From NCBI RefSeq assembly GCF_000315625.1, contig NW_005434631.1:35517-99516 (forward strand): a stretch of 64,000 nt of DNA, read 5' to 3'. Each line of letters begins with the position of its first letter. Position 1 is the stretch's first letter. Shown piece after piece: positions 34,698 through 45,256 of this stretch. The translations under genes and the position numbers were made by a program. The notes below the pieces were generated by a model. It did no database searches. It was not told the origin of the DNA and saw only the letters and a program-made list of their open reading frames with translations. The DNA comes from Guillardia theta CCMP2712 (Eukaryota > Cryptophyceae > Pyrenomonadales > Geminigeraceae).

Positions 34698-36511
34698 ATG
34701 TCGGACGAGGGCATCAGATCTGGGGAAGTAATAGGAGAGCTCTGCAATGTTCTCACACAATTCCACCAGAAAGTGCACGCCAACTTCAACTGCTGTGTAT
34801 GGCACGCCCATGAATTCCTCCTGGATTCGGCGAACTCAAATGTGATAGTGGCAGACAGCTTGAATGGAAGTCCACATGGGGCATATCGATGGAGACCGAG
34901 GAGCTGTACGTCGCATGATTGGCTGATACAGTTTCTCACGTCTACCAGCACGCTGCAGATCAGTCAAGAGCGATCCCTTGACACTTTACAACATTCTGGT
35001 CACAGTCAGGCCTTGGGCTTGCAGTGCAGCTCATGCGCGAGTTTAAGACGTCAGCAGCTCGAGAGCGACAGGACTATCAGCGAGTTGAACAAGAAGTTGC
35101 TGCTGATTGAGAACGAACGAACGAAGTCTCAAGAAGCTCTCGCTCGATCGGAGGAGGAAAAAACTGCATTGAAGAAAGAAGTTTCCATCCTAAAGTCCAA
35201 GGTCTTGTCTGATTCAAAGGCGAAACATACTCTTGCTGAGAAAAATGGTAGCGATTGGAAACAACAAGACCTTGCTGCCAACATGGGAGATTGGATGAAC
35301 TTGCGCAAGGAAGCAGAGCTGGTCATCGACGGCATCAAGCATGAACGACAGCAGCAGCACCAGCTACATCATGATGGAGATGCTGTCCAAGAGCTGATGG
35401 CAAGGATGAAAATGATGGAAGCGGAGCACAACCAAAGGATTGCTGAGCTCAAGTTGCAGTTGGAAGGGAACGAGAAGCAAGTCAAGAACGTTGTCAAGTA
35501 TGCCATCAGACTGTGCACAGATGCTGCGAGATGCAGCAAAGACTCACTCGCTGTGCTGAGGAACATCGTGAAGGAGCTCATTCCCGATGATTACGACAGC
35601 ATGTACTACGGCAACTTGATGAATTCGAATGTCCATCTCCACAATGTTGAGACGTGGTCAAGATCCAAGGCCATGATCTCCCAAGTCGTCAGCTCCACCA
35701 TCGAGGTGCCTTCCCCTCTCATTCTTTTCTTCCTTCCTTGAGACTGACGGACTTACCTCAGAACAAGAACACAGTCCTCGTGGTGCAGGAGACGCTCGTC
35801 TCGCTGCTCAGACCCTCCGAGGATGTAGAAGTCGCTTCCTCCAAGAAGTTCCTGTATCCTCAGGCTGACATGGCGAAGCCGCATGATCCCTCGCTCTCGT
35901 TCGGCATGCAGTCCATTGAGATCACACCTCCCTCTGGCTTCGCGGTCTCTCGAGCTCTTGATGGAGGATTGAAGGTCAAGACTGAAGGGAGGAGGCAGCA
36001 TTCAGCCCTCCCTCCGACACGGTTCCACATGGCAGAGGATGCGATCTTCGAGGAATTGGAGGGTGCGAAGGAGCAAAGAGACAGGGCAGCATCAAGGAGG
36101 AAGGCACCTGCTCCTTCAGACACTCACGATGCCTCTCTCAGTCCCTACGACCCCACGACAAGTTGGAGGGGAGGAGCTCTCCAGCAAGAGACCAGCTCCA
36201 CTGGTCACCCTGCCTGGGATCAGAGAAGCTATGGGGACGAGTCCGCGTCGTCGCAGCCCATCTCATCGTTGACAGTCGGCAGGGTCCAGGAGGCAACCTC
36301 ACGGACGAGCGCAGGAGGAGGAGGAGGAGGAGGAGAGCAGGAACGCGAGCGGGTGATGGGCGAGGTTGAAACGAGCGGAGGTGAGGCGATGGCGGGCACA
36401 GGAGTGAGGGCTTCTACTGCACGGCAGATCATGAAGGCCCTAAGCTCAGGGAAGAACTTCACAGTGAAGACTCAACGGGCGGCAGGCTACGACGATCTAA
36501 CGTTGTTGTAA
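34698..36511 (+). CDS. Coiled-coil protein of unknown function
   Basis: Two coding exons joined in frame, ending at 35705 (GAG before GTGCCTTCC) and starting at 35762 after TTACCTCAG. I take the Met at 34698 (MSDEGIRSGEVIGELCNVL) as start; a Met 39 bases upstream sits beside a splice-like AAGGTATG and is less likely. About 585 residues. Residues about 130-290 are a heptad-rich coiled coil (ELNKKLLLIENERTKSQEAL; ARMKMMEAEHNQRIAELKLQ). The middle, KYAIRLCTDAARCSKDSLAV and LIPDDYDSMYYGN, is more conserved-looking. The second exon is Pro/Ser/Arg-rich with a Gly run, and the C-terminus is basic then DDLTLL. No named domain. Because it is divergent from IFT139, shared ciliary regulation is possible, but that is only a guess. 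Confidence 0.6.
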
Positions 36512-36990
36512 GGTACACGACTAACTACATACATGAAGCTATCTTGACAAGAGGAGGGCAGGACACGGAGAGGGAGGAGGGGAGGGGAGAGAAGTGAGAG
36601 GAGGGAGCAGAAGGCGATCGATCTCGTTTGCCTCATCTGCTCTGACTGTAGTTCCTGCTCCTCTTGGATGTATACTTCGACTTGACGTCCGGGTCGAACA
36701 CGAAGCCCACGGAGTTGTCCCAGTCGTATCCTCTGTGATGCTCGTCATGCCGCTGACCAATCCTCCCTCTTCTCCTCCTGACTCCTATCATGGCATCTCC
36801 CTCCCCCCCCCAATCCCCTGGTTGTCCTCCACTTTCTCCACCTCTTCACTCCATTGCCTCCTCCCACCGAACGGTCTCCTCAATGCATCGCATCCTCCTC
36901 TCAATCCTCCTCCTTCACTCACGTTCCGCCATATCGTGCTCCTTTGGTTGGCCGGAATCCCATGTGACGCAAGCACATGTTGAAACTCCC
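36512..36990. other. Intergenic between convergent genes
   Basis: C/T-rich 3' flank of the coiled-coil gene and of the minus-strand tail-anchored protein gene. Open frames here follow base composition. One minus-strand segment at 36.99-37.2 kb could be an alternative last exon. Confidence 0.35.
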
Positions 36991-39712
36991 CTAAAGCACG
37001 ATCAGGGCGACGAGGAAGAAGCACAGAACTTGTTTCATCAGGAAGAGGGCAGCAAACATGAAGATGAAACGATTGCGAGCAAGGGGCGATGAGCGACATG
37101 TGCACAATCTGCACCTGCTTGTAAGTGACTTCGTTGCCGTTGGTGAACCATTTCTTCCTCTCCACATCCCATCGCTCGAAGCTTCGCTGGGCGTCAAGAG
37201 AGCAGGAGGGTTCGAGCAGTACCTGATGATGGACCAGCCAGTGATGTTGGAGGGAGAGTGCGCGCATAGGTTCTTGCTTGCAATGGGACAGACATTCTTC
37301 TGTGCAGTAGCAGATAGCCTCCTCGCTCTGACCTGCTCGCTCTTTTCCTCCCCTTCCCTGCCATTGAGGGACCTCATTGCTCCATCCCCTCCTGAACTCT
37401 GCAAGGGATCATCGCGGAGATCTGCGAGACACGCCTTCTTCCTCGCGGTCTCCCCTTCCTCTTGCGAGTTGCCATCTGTCCCCTCCTTTGCGCCGTCCCC
37501 AAGGGCAGCAGCAGAACCCTCCGGCAGCGTGTGCAAGGTCAGGATGCCGATGTCGTGCCATCGGAACAATTCTTCGATAAATGACTTCTCCTGCAGGACG
37601 TTGAGAGTGGTTTGACATCTCCTCCCTTTTGATCTATCCCTCGCTGCACTTTCCCCCCACTTCCCCTCTTCCTCATCGCCCTACCCCCGCCCCCTCCTTG
37701 TCACTTCTGCACCCTGCACCTGATTCTTCTTGAAGAGAGTTCCTCCTGCTACCCGCGCCTTCCATTTCTCTTGCTTCTGCCGTGCACTTCCAATGTACTG
37801 ACACGCGATCAGACCCAGAAAGAAATCTGTATCATCGAAATCTGTATCATCGACGTCTTACCTGTTGTAGTTGCCCCAATCTCTCAGAGTTCACCCTCTC
37901 GTCTCCGCTCTTGTTGTAGTCCATCTGATAGCGAAACAACTCATCTCCCTTCATGTCTTGCCATGCGACATGCACTGCAAACCCTGATGTCAGCACTTGA
38001 CGATGATCCCGTGAAGATCCAAAGTAAAGATGTGAGTTGCAAATCAGAGAATGCATTCACCTCCAACGCTTGAGCGCTGCACAGGTAAGTCCCAGATGCT
38101 GCAACAACCACATCATGTTCAACACAATCCCCCCCTCCCCTCCCCTCCCATTCTGTCCCCATCCAAATACCCACTTCAACACATTCCAACTTATTTCTTC
38201 GCTCACTGAAAAACAAAAGTCGTTCATCTCACCTGTTTTGATGCACCATGTTGTTCTTCGAGACAGCATCAGCCTTGTTCGACTTGTCGTCTTTCTCTTC
38301 CACGATCTCCTTCCATGACATCGAAGGCTGCAGCAAAACTTCTATACTGCTCGGCCCGTTTGCCTCGCGCCTTGCATTCACCAACGTCTGCGGAGATGAG
38401 ATAAGCAACTTTCACACGTCGACACTGATTCATAACTTACGCTCGAGCTCGTGTTGCTGTTCATTGCGATACTCCTCGCATCTGCTTGTGGAAAGCTTTC
38501 CAAGATAGCAGCTGGGGCCTCCGGCACTGTCGATTTTTCCTGCATCGTAATCCCAGGCTGTGCAGTAGGGTCGCTAGATTGTTTTGCACTGGTCAAGGAG
38601 CTCTGGAGCGAAGAGAGGATGTTGTCATTGCTGTTCATAACAAGATTCAGGACTGTCTGCCCATCAGTCCGAAGCTCTTCTGTGCTCTTGATAATCTCTG
38701 CAACAACACATTCAGCACCGTGGCAATGTCACCGACCGCGCCAACCCCTCCCACCTTGTTCCATGTCAACCTTGGACGTGGAGGCCTCAAACCGAGGAAG
38801 CGAGCCCGGGGTCGAGGAGCTACGATCCAAGAAGATGGGATGCAGGGGCTGTTTCTCCCTTGCCTCCTCCATGAATCGAATGCTCGCATTCGCTGCCTGC
38901 TCGAACCCTACACCAATGGCACATCAGGGCTGACCCTTCTCCGTCGCCTCCTCTCCTCACCGGCAACGGGCAGGTGCATCCCTGGCTGCTCCTTCTGCTG
39001 CTGCAGGCGCATCTTCGCATGCTGCTCGATGAGGGGCAGCTGAGGCTGTATGGTGATCCCCTACAAGCAAGTGAGCATGGAGCTTCTGAACATCCTTGAC
39101 AAATATCGAGCAAGGATTCGATCTTTGACGCGCTGCTGGTCAACGTACCAGGGAAGGAAGGGTGGACGGGTTCTCAGGGTTGAGAGCGCGCAAGGTGGGA
39201 GCGCTCTCTTTTTCACTTGGCTGATGCTGCGCCTGTGGAACTTCTTTGTTGATAGCGATGAGGGGGATGGCAGGGACCCCGGGGTTCCGGCAGTTCAGCC
39301 TGTGCACAAGGACGTCAGTGAGGCACCTGATGATCATTCTCGTCTTCACCGAAGTTCTCAACACCGGAGCTCCGAATGACATGGAGCAAGCAAGTCTTCT
39401 GCCGCCTTCACTTGCCGGGACCCTCGTTGCGGTCAACGAGGAGGACCTCGAGGCGTTCGCATCTCTCTGCGACGAGATCATCTTGGGAAGCCCAGGCAGG
39501 AAACTTCCGCTGCTTATGGACTTCATCCCGCTAGACCCGAAGTTTCCCTCTCCTCTCGCTCTTGCAAGGAGCTCCGCTGGATCCTGCGGAGCTGCCGTCC
39601 CCACGCTGGGCGGCTTGAACGGCAGGTGGCATTTGCCAATCCCGACGCTTTCGCAGATACCCATGCTGATGATGCCAGCAGAGGGGAGGTTCGAACTCAC
39701 TCCCTCAGACAT
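36991..39712 (-). CDS. Hypothetical tail-anchored protein, multi-exon
   Basis: Not a family I recognise. Exons join in frame on the minus strand. First exon from ATG 39712 (MSEGVSSNLPSAG) to about 39150 (ALNPENPSTLPSL), Ser/Pro/Arg-rich. Then TIQPQLPLIEQHAKMRLQQQ (39.04 kb), FEQAANASIRFMEEAREKQP (38.9 kb), an exon at 38.7-38.43 kb with NDNILSSLQSSLTSAKQSSD, one at 38.39-38.23 kb with SMSWKEIVEEKDDKSNKADA, one near 37.97-37.86 kb with FAVHVAWQDMKGDELFRYQM, and a last exon from about 37.6 kb (SFIEELFRWHDIGILTLHTL). The end is a hydrophobic helix (FIFMFAALFLMKQVLCFFLV) right before the stop at 36991, as in tail-anchored proteins. Mostly helical and charged otherwise. Exon limits are approximate. 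Confidence 0.5.
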
Positions 39713-40330
39713 TCTCTTGTTATCCAATTTTTCTTCAAAATTTCTCGTTCTTCCAATCGAAAGTGGTCAATATCCCTTCCAACCCTGGAGCGTGACTGCC
39801 ATGATCACTGAGTGACTGGCGCTTCATCTCGTCATCTTCTCGTTTATACGCAAGTAAGTATGTAGCCCTTTCATTATCTCACGAGCCCAACTTGAGATCC
39901 TGAAATGGGCAGCTGAAAACAATGAGTCAGGCGATGAGAAAGAAAGCTCCTTTGAACACAAGAGGAATGCAATCTTCAGGCATGTCATTCTCACATTCAT
40001 GAGATTTTCCAGCTACATTATCCACCATCGAACTTGGTTTGGTGTCAAAAAAAAAGTTTGCGTTTCTTGAGGGCATTTCTTTTGAAATGAAAGGTGCGCC
40101 CTGCTCCTATTCTACTGAACGCTATATCCGTGTCACTGTCACTGTCTCTGTCTCTGTCTCTGTTCCCTTCTCTTTTCTCAGATGTTCTCTCTTTCTCTCT
40201 TTCTCGTTCTTCCTCGTTCCATCCATTGTCCCCTCTTCATTCGCCTCGTTTCGAGCTTCCATGGCGCCATGGCCCCATCCCTCGCTATCTCTCGCACTAC
40301 TCTTAGAGTATTTATATTAAAGACCTTAAA
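39713..40330. other. Intergenic, last host-like stretch
   Basis: Contains a CTGTCA/CTGTCT microsatellite at 40131-40162 and T/C-rich tracts to 40250. Base composition is still host-like up to about 40300, then falls sharply in GC. The 5' region of the tail-anchored gene should lie here. Confidence 0.5.
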
Positions 40331-41264
40331 GACCAAAATGCACAATATGGGTTTTTTTGAATTTTAAAAATGCAAAAACTGGAGTTGTATGCATTTCCTT
40401 ACAATTAAAATTAAACCAAAAAGATAAAATGTATTATTGCTAAATAATACATATATTCTATATAATTTAACAATAAATCTATTACCAGAATGGTAATACC
40501 TTACCTTCACACTGAATTTAGATGTGCGTCATCTATAGCCACCCTTACAACCCTCTCAAACATATACTTTGCATAATTTGTAACATACAATACATATACT
40601 ATACTATATACTATATACTATACTATATACTATATACTATACTATATATTACTATATATTACTATATACTATAAAATATCATATATTTTATAATAAATCT
40701 ATTACCAGAATGATAAGGCCTCCGCGCCACATTTAGCAAGGGGTCGCCAACATGCGACAGCATGTCTCAGGCCATAACCCTGCGCGTAGCGCATGGGTGT
40801 CCCTATAATGCCCTCATATTGGCCAATTAAAACATTTAGGGACAAATATGCAGAAATTCCTGTTATTTGCATATTTCAGTTACAACCCAACACACACTGC
40901 TGCCAATAATCCTAGAGACTATATTTCTAGAACCATCTCAAATAACATAATATTACTATAATATATCCTATATTATTTACAATAAAATCTATTACCAGAA
41001 TGATAAGGCCATTGCACTGCCCTTGTGCAAAGGGTCGCCAACATGCGACAGCATGTCTCAGGCCATAACCCTGCGCGTAGCGCATGGGTGTCCCTATAAT
41101 GCCCTCATATTGGCATCACCCTATCTCATCTCCATCTCAATGGCACCCAATCAAGACCATCACAATAATCTTCATCTGTGTTATAAAAATAAAAGCATAG
41201 AAACTATAAAGAACCCTCAAAGCATGCAACGCATTGTTTAATATATATACTTCCCTCCAATGAT
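40331..41264. other. Junction zone: AT-rich viral-type DNA without genes
   Basis: From about 40330 the sequence is AT-rich (TATACTATA runs at 40590-40680) with stops in all frames. It carries the two 130-bp repeats described separately plus a third partial copy of their left end at 40471-40500. No integrase site or target duplication is obvious at the change in composition. Confidence 0.6.
40691..41114. repeat. Pair of about 134-bp direct repeats with GC-rich hairpins
   Basis: Copies at 40691-40824 and 40981-41114 share the left end ATCTATTACCAGAATGATAA and an identical core from GGGTCGCCAACATGCGACAG to CCTCATATTGG. Each core contains two short perfect hairpins, CATGCGACAGCATG and TGCGCGTAGCGCA, in otherwise AT-rich DNA. 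They sit at the very edge of the viral-type region. Confidence 0.85.
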
Positions 41265-43481
41265 CTATCTTTCATACTGCAACAAACACTCCCTCTCCAC
41301 TCTTCTTTCATTCCACTCATCGTAAAACAAATATATCACTTCTGACAACTCTTTTGGTGGATCTATCGTATATCTCAAAATATAATCCTTCAATATGCTC
41401 TGTCTTTTATGGTCTGTTATATCAACCTCTCTGTTGTTCTTAATGAACCTGTCTGGATTGTATCTTATCCATATCACTGGCATGCCTCCAAATGAATTCA
41501 CTATGTTCACCATTCTTGCTTGCTCACATTCACATGGATATGACTTGTGTTGAAACTCATCCACCTCTAATATCACAATATGGGTCGCATGCTCAAATAC
41601 AAAGTCTGGCCTCTCCAACCCACAGTTGTCATTATTGATCCTATTCAATGATAAATTATGGTATTTGTAGGATATCCCATTTGCATCTAGGAAGTTCTTT
41701 ATCGCTAACTCCTTCGATTTGATATATCTCTTGTTGTTCTCATCACAATAATAGCATAGATTACTTTGGTCCAAAATATTCAATAAACCACACCTCTTAC
41801 AAGGCCTCTCTATAAAGTTTATTGAATCGGCTCTCTGGTGAGCCTCACAATACAACTGCATGGTCCCATTCGGATCTCCAAATAATGCTCTCTCATTGCA
41901 TTCTAAACATCTCTTAGTAGGGTTCTTTATCATGTTCTCTACTTTATGCCGCTCACAATGGGTCCTTGATTTGTAACCATACTTTGCGTCTGCAAGACAG
42001 CCCTCTAACACACAGATCTTGCGATATACATTTATCATACCCTCCTCTTTGTGTTTTTTACAGTATAAGCCCCTCGTAAATCCCTCATCATTGAAACACG
42101 GGTGTTTCTTGCATCCATCATAATGGCAGGCCTTATATATCACATTTATCATGCCATCCTCTTTGTGCTCGGCACAGTATAAGCCTGTAGTTTCACCCTC
42201 ATTGTTGTAACGTGGGGTTTTACTGCATCCATTAAACACACAGGTCTTCTTGTTTATCATATCTATCATCCCCTCCTCTCTGTGCTCTGCACAGTATAAC
42301 CCTTTTGTTTGTCCCTCGCGATTGTAGCATGGGATTTTACTGCATCCATCAAATCTACATTTCTTGTTTTTTACATTTATCATGCCCTTCTCCTTGTGCT
42401 TTGCACAGTATAAGCTTTTAGTGTGTCCCTTGTAGTTGCACGATGACATTCTATTACAACCCTTATATTTGCATATATTGTTTTTCACACCTATCATGCC
42501 CTCCTTTTTGTGCTCACTACAGTATAAGCATTTGGTTTCGCCCTCGTAGTTATAACTTGGCCATTTGTTACAACCCTCGAACACACATCTCTTGGTTTTT
42601 ACATTTACCATGCCCTCTTTTTTGTGCTCAAAACAATACAATCCTTTGGTTTCTCCCTCATCATTGTAGTTTGGTGTTTTACTGCATCCATCGAATAAAC
42701 ATGGCTTCTTTATCACATTTATCATACCCTCCTCTTTGTGCTTGCCACAGTATAAACCCTTAGTTTCTCCCTCATGGTTGCAGTATGGTATCTTAATGCA
42801 TCCATTGAATGCACACCTTATATTCAGTTTCACATTCATCATACCCTCCTTTTTGTGCTTACGACAGTATAAGCGTCTTGGTTCCCCCTCGTAGTTATAA
42901 TATGGCTGTCTCTTGCAACCCTCAAATACACACTGCATCTTTATTGTCACATTTATCATGCCCTCCTCTTTGTGCTTCTTACAGTACATGCCTTTGCTTT
43001 GTCCCTCATGATTGAAGCATGGCATCTTGTCGCATCCATCATGATTACATATCTTGTTTCCTACGTTTTTCATTCCCTCCTCTTTGCGATCCTCACAGCA
43101 TATGACTTTGGTATGTCCATCACGATCACAGGTCTTGCTCTCAACATTTATCATGTCCTCCTCTTTGCGATCCTCACAGCATATGACTTTGGTATGTCCA
43201 TCACGATCACAGGTCTTGCTCTCAACATTTATCATGTCCTCCTCTTTGCGATCCTCACAGCATATGACTTTGGTACGTCCCTCATGGTTTAAACGTTGTG
43301 TCTTCTTGCTTCCAACTTTTATCATGCCCTCCTCTTTGTGATCCTCACAGCATATGCCTTTGGTGCGTCCCTTATAGTTGAAGCATGGTGTCTTTTCGCA
43401 TCCATCGGATATACAAATCCTTAATAAATATATCTCACCTGACTTACACACCGGACCATACCTTGCCGTTATTAATTTCAT
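41265..43481 (-). CDS. EsV-1-7 cysteine-repeat protein with C-terminal PD-(D/E)XK-like nuclease domain
   Basis: 738 residues, single exon. The first ~500 residues are tandem modules of the EsV-1-7 type (C-x4-C ... YC-x2-H-x12), e.g. CVFEGCNKWPSYNYEGETKC then LYCSEHKKEGM. There are roughly a dozen full units plus shortened N-terminal units ending ICCEDRKEEDM. The repeat is named from brown-algal virus EsV-1 and also occurs in stramenopile regulators; it is probably a zinc-binding module. Residues about 600-700 look like a restriction-type nuclease: a conserved Asp in RPDFVFEH, then ILEVDEFQHKSY (E-x-D-E-x-Q-H-K) and a following helix. DNA or RNA cleavage is inference. TATATAAAG lies 30-45 bases upstream of the ATG. 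It is divergent from the small Tyr/Gln-rich gene at 43609. Confidence 0.85.
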   Translation of the reverse strand: MKLITARYGPVCKSGEIYLLRICISDGCEKTPCFNYKGRTKGICCEDHKEEGMIKVGSKKTQRLNHEGRTKVICCEDRKEEDMINVESKTCDRDGHTKVICCEDRKEEDMINVESKTCDRDGHTKVICCEDRKEEGMKNVGNKICNHDGCDKMPCFNHEGQSKGMYCKKHKEEGMINVTIKMQCVFEGCKRQPYYNYEGEPRRLYCRKHKKEGMMNVKLNIRCAFNGCIKIPYCNHEGETKGLYCGKHKEEGMINVIKKPCLFDGCSKTPNYNDEGETKGLYCFEHKKEGMVNVKTKRCVFEGCNKWPSYNYEGETKCLYCSEHKKEGMIGVKNNICKYKGCNRMSSCNYKGHTKSLYCAKHKEKGMINVKNKKCRFDGCSKIPCYNREGQTKGLYCAEHREEGMIDMINKKTCVFNGCSKTPRYNNEGETTGLYCAEHKEDGMINVIYKACHYDGCKKHPCFNDEGFTRGLYCKKHKEEGMINVYRKICVLEGCLADAKYGYKSRTHCERHKVENMIKNPTKRCLECNERALFGDPNGTMQLYCEAHQRADSINFIERPCKRCGLLNILDQSNLCYYCDENNKRYIKSKELAIKNFLDANGISYKYHNLSLNRINNDNCGLERPDFVFEHATHIVILEVDEFQHKSYPCECEQARMVNIVNSFGGMPVIWIRYNPDRFIKNNREVDITDHKRQSILKDYILRYTIDPPKELSEVIYLFYDEWNERRVERECLLQYER
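43081..43323 (-). repeat. Three recent 81-bp tandem duplications in the EsV-1-7 gene
   Basis: The segment starting TCTTTGCGATCCTCACAGCA recurs at 43081, 43162 and 43243, exactly 81 bp (27 codons) apart. The first two full units are identical. This shows ongoing repeat gain at the 5' end of the gene. Confidence 0.9.
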
Positions 43482-43608
43482 TGCTTCTGATATTCTTTAG
43501 TGTCGTTTAAACCTTTATATAATATAACATCTCATTGTCTTTATATAGTTGTCTATCATCCTAAAAACAAATTTAAGCGCTATATTCATATATCTTATCA
43601 TATACCCA

Positions 43609-44007
43609 ATGGATCATATCGTTAACCCTGCTATGACACCCGATGAACTGAAAGCACAACAACGTAAAGAGTACCTCCGCAATTATCAACGCAAATATGC
43701 ACAGACCCATAAAACTGAGGCCAAAAGAGAATATCAAAAACAATATCAAAAGGCTTATCAAAAAACTTATCAGGCCAAACATCATACCGCCCTACAAAGA
43801 TATCATAATATGTCTCCTGAACAAAAACAACAATTGAATGAATACAACAAAGAACGCATCCAACAATTCACTCCTGAAAAAATGGAACAATTCCGTAAAT
43901 ATCACAATCAAGCTAGTCTCAAATGGTATCATCTCAATAAAGACGATATTAATCGCAAACGACGCGAACAATATCTGCAAAAGAAAAACAATGCTCCACC
44001 TTCATGA
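43609..44007 (+). CDS. Tyr/Gln-rich basic protein, family member 1
   Basis: 132 residues from ATG 43609. The N-terminus MTPDELKAQQRKEYLRNYQR is followed by YQK-type repeats (QYQKAYQKTYQ), then HNMSPEQKQQLNEYNKERIQ and a basic end NRKRREQYLQKK. Paralogues lie at 53766, 56989 and 57622 (more distantly 56665). All share a SPDELKKLKRKEYQRNYQ-like start, a histone/HMG-like richness in Lys/Arg/Gln, and a WYxxN(K/Q) motif. No known family; nucleic-acid or chromatin binding is possible from charge alone. Confidence 0.65.
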   Translation: MDHIVNPAMTPDELKAQQRKEYLRNYQRKYAQTHKTEAKREYQKQYQKAYQKTYQAKHHTALQRYHNMSPEQKQQLNEYNKERIQQFTPEKMEQFRKYHNQASLKWYHLNKDDINRKRREQYLQKKNNAPPS

Positions 44008-44199
44008 TTTGTTTTTATCATACACACCTACATCTATCCCCTCATTCAATACACACGTTATGTATACACAGTTTACACTGCATACATCTATCCTCACATT
44101 TAATATCTACATTTCCCCCTCTTCGAATTACAAAAACTACTCCCTCTCTGCAAAATATTCCTTAACAAAAATTTCACAGCACACAAAAATTATTCACCC

Positions 44200-44361
44200 T
44201 CAACCATCCTCACCCCTCCCCCTGTAATTAAATCTATACACCGTCAACCCATCCGCCCCTACATACTCACCATCCCTCATTATCAAACTCATGCTATCCT
44301 CCAATGCCTTCAACGCCTCCACATCCACATTGCTCGATCCCTTCTTCATCTCTAATGTCAT
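44200..44361 (-). CDS. Small hypothetical protein beside gap
   Basis: 53-codon frame from ATG 44361 to TGA at 44200-44202; acidic N-terminal helix (SSNVDVEALKALEDSMSLIM) and a GADGLTVYRFN end. Codon use looks like its neighbours. It could be a complete small gene or the tail of one whose upstream part is frameshifted near the gap. Confidence 0.35.
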   Translation of the reverse strand: MTLEMKKGSSNVDVEALKALEDSMSLIMRDGEYVGADGLTVYRFNYRGRGEDG

Positions 44362-44424
44362 CCTACACAAACCCCTCCTTACATTACATTTTATTTTCTA
44401 TCTCCTACGCACCCCACCCACGNN

Positions 44425-45084
44425 NNNNNNNNNNNNNNNNNNNNNNNNNNNNNNNNNNNNNNNNNNNNNNNNNNNNNNNNNNNNNNNNNNNNNNNNNNNN
44501 NNNNNNNNNNNNNNNNNNNNNNNNNNNNNNNNNNNNNNNNNNNNNNNNNNNNNNNNNNNNNNNNNNNNNNNNNNNNNNNNNNNNNNNNNNNNNNNNNNNN
44601 NNNNNNNNNNNNNNNNNNNNNNNNNNNNNNNNNNNNNNNNNNNNNNNNNNNNNNNNNNNNNNNNNNNNNNNNNNNNNNNNNNNNNNNNNNNNNNNNNNNN
44701 NNNNNNNNNNNNNNNNNNNNNNNNNNNNNNNNNNNNNNNNNNNNNNNNNNNNNNNNNNNNNNNNNNNNNNNNNNNNNNNNNNNNNNNNNNNNNNNNNNNN
44801 NNNNNNNNNNNNNNNNNNNNNNNNNNNNNNNNNNNNNNNNNNNNNNNNNNNNNNNNNNNNNNNNNNNNNNNNNNNNNNNNNNNNNNNNNNNNNNNNNNNN
44901 NNNNNNNNNNNNNNNNNNNNNNNNNNNNNNNNNNNNNNNNNNNNNNNNNNNNNNNNNNNNNNNNNNNNNNNNNNNNNNNNNNNNNNNNNNNNNNNNNNNN
45001 NNNNNNNNNNNNNNNNNNNNNNNNNNNNNNNNNNNNNNNNNNNNNNNNNNNNNNNNNNNNNNNNNNNNNNNNNNNNNNNNNNNN
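44425..45084. other. Assembly gap (660 N)
   Basis: 660 Ns in the viral-type region. The non-round size suggests an estimate from paired reads. Open frames drawn across it are meaningless. Confidence 0.99.
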
Positions 45085-45256
45085 CCCCTACACTTATCCT
45101 TGACACATCCAACTCACTCACACTCAACATACCTTATCAGACTACTCTACCCCTTACATCCCTTACTCATTTTTATACCCACATCTTCCCTCTAATTCGG
45201 ACAAAACCCCCCGGCTAAGTCAATTAACTCTCGGACAAATCTTGGAGGATAGTAAA

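Noticed and set aside
35654-35761. A plus-strand start upstream of the second coiled-coil exon
   Set aside because: It reads the intron and its polypyrimidine tract; the exon joins in phase 0 to the upstream exon instead.
44291-45218. Open frames crossing the 660-N gap
   Set aside because: Most of their length is unknown bases; only the small minus-strand frame at 44200-44361 has coding-like sequence.
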